From Zeus faber (taxonomy: Eukaryota > Chordata > Actinopteri > Zeiformes > Zeidae): DNA of 64,000 nucleotides. The stretch is taken from positions 10,505,661 to 10,569,660 of the forward strand of contig OY482859.1 in assembly GCA_960531495.1 (NCBI GenBank), read 5' to 3'. The notes beneath the pieces were generated by a model. It saw only the letters and a list, made by a program, of their open reading frames with translations. It was not told where the DNA came from and ran no database searches. Below are positions 60,045 to 64,000 of this stretch, piece after piece; the stretch's first letter is position 1; every line of letters starts with the position of its first letter. Both the position numbers and the translations under genes were made by a program.

Positions 60045-60960
60045 TCTCTCCTTCTCGAGCACTTGAAAGCCGGCGACACGAGTGAGCGTTTAAAAGCGCC
60101 AGGAGACCAAGGCTGAGTTAAAAGGGGACCTGGTGGCGTGGTGGTTGGTTCCTCCATCCAAATCCCGTTCCTTGAATGAAATGATTGGAGGAGACAACCA
60201 AGCTTTGCGCCGTAAGACTCGTTGGATGAGAACTTCAGTGTGGCGGGACTTGAGGGTTCGATGCCGGGAGAGATTTTGAAAGCCAGCAACACAGCTGCGC
60301 GTTTAAATGCGCCGAGAGACCGTGAAAGGCTGAGCGGGAAAGCGACCTGTTGGCCTGATGGTGTTGTAATTGTGCACCCGGAATACATCCGAGGATGTCG
60401 GGCAGGTGGCCTGTTCAACTGCCCCGGTAGCTGGATCGCAACACCAACAAAACCCGCTGGTCAGTGGCGTCACCAGAAATTTTTCATGGGGGTGGCCAGA
60501 TAGGACCACAGAAAATCTTGGGGTGGCACACCAAAACCTCGTTGGCGTGGGGGAGGCATGTCACGGCACCATGGTGGGGCGTACCATTAACGGTGAACAA
60601 ACAAAGTTTATTTTAACATGTTTATTTACAATTAGCCAGAACCGTGAAGGGAGCGGGAACAAAGCCGGTCTGGAGCTTGTGCACGCAAGATGCACGGGGG
60701 GCCCGAGCGACCAATGTTTGTCCTGCCTTCTTGTGTTGTTGAACTTGACCAGCTACCTATCAGATGTGGGGCGGCCATAGTGGTGGCCATAGGGGTGGCC
60801 AATGAGATTTTAGTGGTGGCCATGGTATGGCCACCCTTGGCCACCGCCTAGAATCGCCACTGCCGCTGGTCTGGGGGATAACTCGAAGCCCCCCTAACCT
60901 CTGGGAACAATGCCACTAGGGTTTTTTCTGAGAGAAAGCCGCATGCAGCTGACTGTTGTT
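60045..60960 (+). mobile_element. SINE-like dispersed repeat copy 1, interrupted by a MITE
   Basis: The host element includes GCCAGCAACACAGCTGCGCG, a tRNA B-box-like GGGTTCGATGCC and TGTGCACCCGGAATACATCC. It resumes after the inserted MITE with CTCTGGGAACAATGCCACTA and GAGAGAAAGC. The same ordered blocks recur inverted at 61200-61610, which defines the family. Within this copy the block GAAAGCC(G/A)GC(G/A)ACAC appears twice (60064 and 60278), about 215 bases apart, so it may be a tandem pair. Confidence 0.55.
60462..60862. mobile_element. hAT-type MITE (401 bp) with 8-bp target duplication
   Basis: The ends are CAGTGGCG inverted repeats (left CAGTGGCGTCACC, right GAATCGCCACTG). The flanking octamer CCGCTGGT is identical at 60454-60461 and 60863-60870. 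An 8-bp duplication with CAGTGGCG-type ends is characteristic of hAT elements. GGGGTGGCC-type blocks near both ends extend the inverted symmetry. There is no transposase, so it is non-autonomous. Confidence 0.85.
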
Positions 60961-61199
60961 GTAGATGGAGAAGTGTGTTCAGAAGAAGAAAGCATCTCGG
61001 TTACGTTTGTTTCATTTTGTCACAGACGCGTGATGAGTAAACATATCGTCTAGTTTAATAACTCTCTTACAGATGATGTATACCCGAACGAACGCTGCGA
61101 ATCGTGTGACCATCTAACACGATGATTGAGACACTGCACTTTTGTAGGTGGAGAGCACTCAGTCTTAAAGCTAAAATACGGTGTAAGACGTAAAAAACA

Positions 61200-61610
61200 T
61201 CTTTGAAATTACGACGACTGCCAGTTGTGAGGCGTTTCAGGACTTCAGCCGTGCACAGCTTTCTCCCGGAAAACCCCCTATTGTCATCGTTTCCGGAGGC
61301 TGGTGGGGGCACAGAGTCCCACCCCCCCAGACCCAGACCCAGACCCAGACCCAGGCAGCAGGATTCATTCCAACAATTTTCCACCTGATAGCCGCGGACC
61401 TGTCCTGGGTGTGCGATGACACCACCACCACGCCACCGGGTCGCCTCCACGCTCAGCACGCCGGGCTCATTTCAACGCGCACTTGTGTTGCCAGCTTTCA
61501 AAAGCTCACCCGGCATCGGATCAAGTCCTCCAACGCTGAAGTTTCTCGTCCAACAACTTGTCTCTTTGAACCACTGAGCGAAGAGCGTTTGAACGCTTCG
61601 GTTAGCAGCC
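61200..61610 (-). mobile_element. SINE-like dispersed repeat copy 2, inverted
   Basis: Read on the minus strand it follows copy 1 in order: GAGAAACTTCAGCGTTGGAG, CCGATGCCGGGTGAGC, GAAAGCTGGCAACACAAGTG, GGTGGCGTGGTGGTGG, CACACCCAGGACAGG, then GTTTTCCGGGAGAAAGC. A short (CAGACC)n expansion at about 61328-61355 interrupts it where copy 1 has its MITE nearby. Confidence 0.55.
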
Positions 61611-61921
61611 TCATTTAGCTCCTTCACTGAAAGGAGCTCTCTCTACACAGTTTTTGTTTACTATATGCTAGCATTAAGTGAGGTGGAGAAGGGCCTCACA
61701 TTGGTCCTGCCTCGGGCCGCCAAATCACTAAGACCGCCGCTGGTGGGGGGTGGGGGGTGGCAACGGATGAGAGAGTGGGAGTGGGTGTAGCCCAGGAGAC
61801 CTGGGGATGTACACAAGCACAGAGCCAGAGACACAGTTCGAGGCGCCGGGCACGAAGGGACAGCAGAGGTAGTTCAGTCCAGTTTTTTGTGAAGCCAGAG
61901 AGCTGTTGTCCCGCATCCGCC

Positions 61922-63068
61922 ATGGGCTCCAGGGCGGTGCTGCTCTCCATCCTGCTGCTGGCTCTGAGCTGCTCCAGAGCAGCCGTCATCACTGGGGTGA
62001 GTGGGAGCTCTCCCGTGGATCTGGTCAGTGATCAGTATTACATTTAAGACTGCGATTGGAGAAACAGTTCTGTTGTTTATTGTTTAATTGAACTTAATGT
62101 TTTACGGCCATGTCTTTACTAACCATTTCAATTATGCTACACATGGGATACTACACACTGCACTGCTTGTGTATGTCAGTGGTCCTAGTAGTGAATTTTC
62201 AAATGTTATTAAATTATTTTTGACATGTCATTGCACCTGCACAGGCAGATTCCATACGTCACACATCAAACATGGCATTAAAGTCACTGTGATTCTGAGA
62301 GTGTCCGAATAACAATGTCGATGAGTTGCCTTGGAAACTTCCCACCATACTCTGTGGTCACAGTGAATTTGACTATTACAGTATAGCACACATAGTTGCA
62401 CAAACAAGAAGCTTTCTACATATAAGAAAATTGCCCTTTGTTTCTTGAACCGCTGATGTGCAAACAATGTATTTTCAAATAATTATATTTCCTTTGCCTA
62501 TTCATTTTCTGTTAATTCAGTTACTGAGTGAATGCAATTACCAACTGAACCGACCGAATGCAAAACCACATCCTTAATTTTTTCAAATACAATGGACAAA
62601 CAAGAGGAAATTATTCTAGTCAGCTAATTGGAATACACTTTTAAATAGATTAGAAGATGACAGGCAATAGATAAAACAGCTTTTGCCGTGCAAACATTAA
62701 GGGAAATGACACTATATGCCAATACAGACAATAAATTTCATTATGCATCAAAAACTCTCTTGGTTCTCCTTCTATTTCTGGCTTTCTCTTTATATTTCCC
62801 TATTTGTAATTCTCAACACCCTGTGTTCATCACTCTAACTTTGCTCAAACAGTTTTCTTCTTCTTTCAGTCATGTGAGAGAGACACGCAGTGTGGCTTGG
62901 GGCTGTGCTGCGCTGTCAGTCTCTGGCTGAGGGGGCTGAGGATGTGTGTCCCGAGGGGCGTGGAAGGGGATGAATGCCACCCCTTCAGCCACAAGGTGCA
63001 CAGAAACGTATAACCTATCTGCATGCAACTTACTATCGTGCACTCTGTGTGTTTGTGCGTGTTTGTGT

Positions 63069-63125
<57 letters not shown>

Positions 63126-63563
63126 TGCATGCGTATTTGCATTGCTATACTTGTGAGGACCAGTGAGAAACAGGCCAGCGCGCGTGCGTTGGCCTGTTTC
63201 TTTATTTGCAGAAGTTAAGATGCTATCAAGTTCTAGCTTCAGGGGCTTTAGAAAATCCGCTTATAACTGCAGAGACTATTGATCGACTGTACCCCGAATC
63301 AAGCTGTCACAACCATCCTTCACTTTGATTGTCTGGAGATGGCGATGATAAATTCTGTGAAGATAATCGCTCTATCTGAGCCATGAGCCCTGACCAGAGA
63401 CAGGGTGAGACAGCATTCCCCTCTCCATGTCTTGTGTTTTCAGGTGCCCTACCCAGGAAAGAGGCAGCACCACACCTGCCCCTGTCTTCCTCACTTGGCT
63501 TGCAGCCGGTACACTGAAGGCACATACAGGTGTACTGACAACTTCAAAAATATGGACTATTAA
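61922..63563 (+). CDS. prok1: Prokineticin 1 precursor, 3 exons
   Basis: Exons 61922-61996, 62870-62995 and 63444-63563 join in phase 0 and give 106 residues. Residues 1-20 form a signal peptide ([20 protein letters not shown]) that should be cut before AVITG, the conserved N-terminus needed for receptor activation in this family. Ten cysteines in the AVIT/colipase-like pattern follow ([49 protein letters not shown]). The C-terminus FKNMDY resembles PROK1 (not the PROK2 ending). Known role: secreted ligand of the G-protein-coupled receptors PROKR1/2, acting in gut motility, angiogenesis and neuronal guidance. The residue after AVITG is Ser, coded at the exon 1-2 junction, where Ala is usual. 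The remaining cysteine pattern is intact. Confidence 0.95.
63068..63121 (+). repeat. (TG)n microsatellite in prok1 intron 2
   Basis: An almost perfect TG run follows the exon 2 donor by about 70 bases. Confidence 0.95.
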
Positions 63564-63925
63564 TGGATCCCAAAAAATAAAAAATAAAACGAAGGAAAAA
63601 GAAGCACAGCGCACGCAGCGCCTCCAACCAAGCCTTGAACAGCCGACCACGGAGCGCAAATTCGTCTCCCATCTCTTATTCTTTACTTTTATTGGTGTTT
63701 ACTACGCACTGTATCCAATGTACATCTGGATTCAAGTAATGCATCTGTGGGTTGAAAATGAAATGCCAAGACAATGTACCCGTTCCAGTAAAAAGGGCGG
63801 CAAACCTTTTACTGGATAGAGAACAAGGGTCCTGACAAGCTTTTGGTGAAGCCTGCAATATATTGCTATTTTTGTTTCATGCCTATGTATTTTTATTTAT
63901 CCAGAGAAATATTTAAACATTTGAA

Positions 63926-63931
63926 AATAAA
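63926..63931 (+). terminator. prok1 polyadenylation signal AATAAA
   Basis: AATAAA within TGAAAATAAAAC lies 363 bases after the prok1 stop. It is followed by a T/G-rich segment (TTTTTTGTGTGTTTGTG) at about 63975. Confidence 0.6.
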
Positions 63932-64000
63932 ACTAAAGTGATATGACGTCAGTTTGATCAAAGACCTGCGTATGTTTTTTGTGTGTTTGTGAGTGGTGGT

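Noticed and set aside
60250..60280. A tRNA gene suggested by GGGTTCGATGCC
   Set aside because: Only a B-box-like motif is visible; no cloverleaf stems or anticodon arm could be folded. It fits a SINE-like repeat better.

Overview
The window is vertebrate nuclear DNA, most likely from a ray-finned (teleost) fish. The genes are intron-containing and match five vertebrate families, and the introns are short. The spacers hold many (TG)n/(CA)n microsatellites, L2/CR1-type LINE remnants and small terminal-inverted-repeat DNA elements of the kind common in fish. There are no bacterial operons, CRISPR arrays or rRNA genes. The species cannot be named from sequence alone.

Layout. Positions 1-7500 are non-coding DNA upstream of alx3, with a CpG-rich stretch near 0.85-1.6 kb and a possible conserved element near 3 kb. 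alx3, a paired-type homeobox gene, lies at 7501-12476 (+) in four exons. A microsatellite-rich spacer follows to about 16.8 kb. rbm15 has a single coding exon at 17048-19615 (+), with a CpG/CCAAT/YY1-like promoter in front and a long 3'UTR to about 21.3 kb. The 21.3-25.4 kb spacer holds one possible non-coding transcript. slc16a4, an orphan monocarboxylate-transporter-family gene, has coding exons from 48703 down to 27996 (-); a non-coding first exon probably lies at the CpG island at 50.06-50.5 kb. lamtor5 (Ragulator subunit) lies at 58060-52337 (-) in four exons. prok1 (prokineticin 1) lies at 61922-63563 (+) in three exons. All splice junctions were assembled by hand from GT/AG sites, reading phase and family homology.

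The order and orientation rbm15(+), slc16a4(-), lamtor5(-), prok1(+) agree with the human 1p13.3 neighbourhood as I recall it. Here alx3 directly precedes rbm15; the human intervening genes (UBL4B, SLC6A17, KCNC4) are not seen. These genes share ancestral linkage and are not a functional pathway: a craniofacial transcription factor, an m6A-writer RNA-binding adaptor, a membrane transporter, a lysosomal mTORC1 scaffold subunit and a secreted GPCR ligand.

I found no convincing new molecular system. The most unusual structure is a pair of 16-bp minisatellite arrays (50527-51140 and 52917-53716) in inverted orientation, which flank the last exon of lamtor5. Other useful finds are a hAT-type MITE with an intact 8-bp target duplication nested inside an older repeat, a Tc1/mariner-like MITE with a relative elsewhere in the window, and a five-copy dispersed repeat family.
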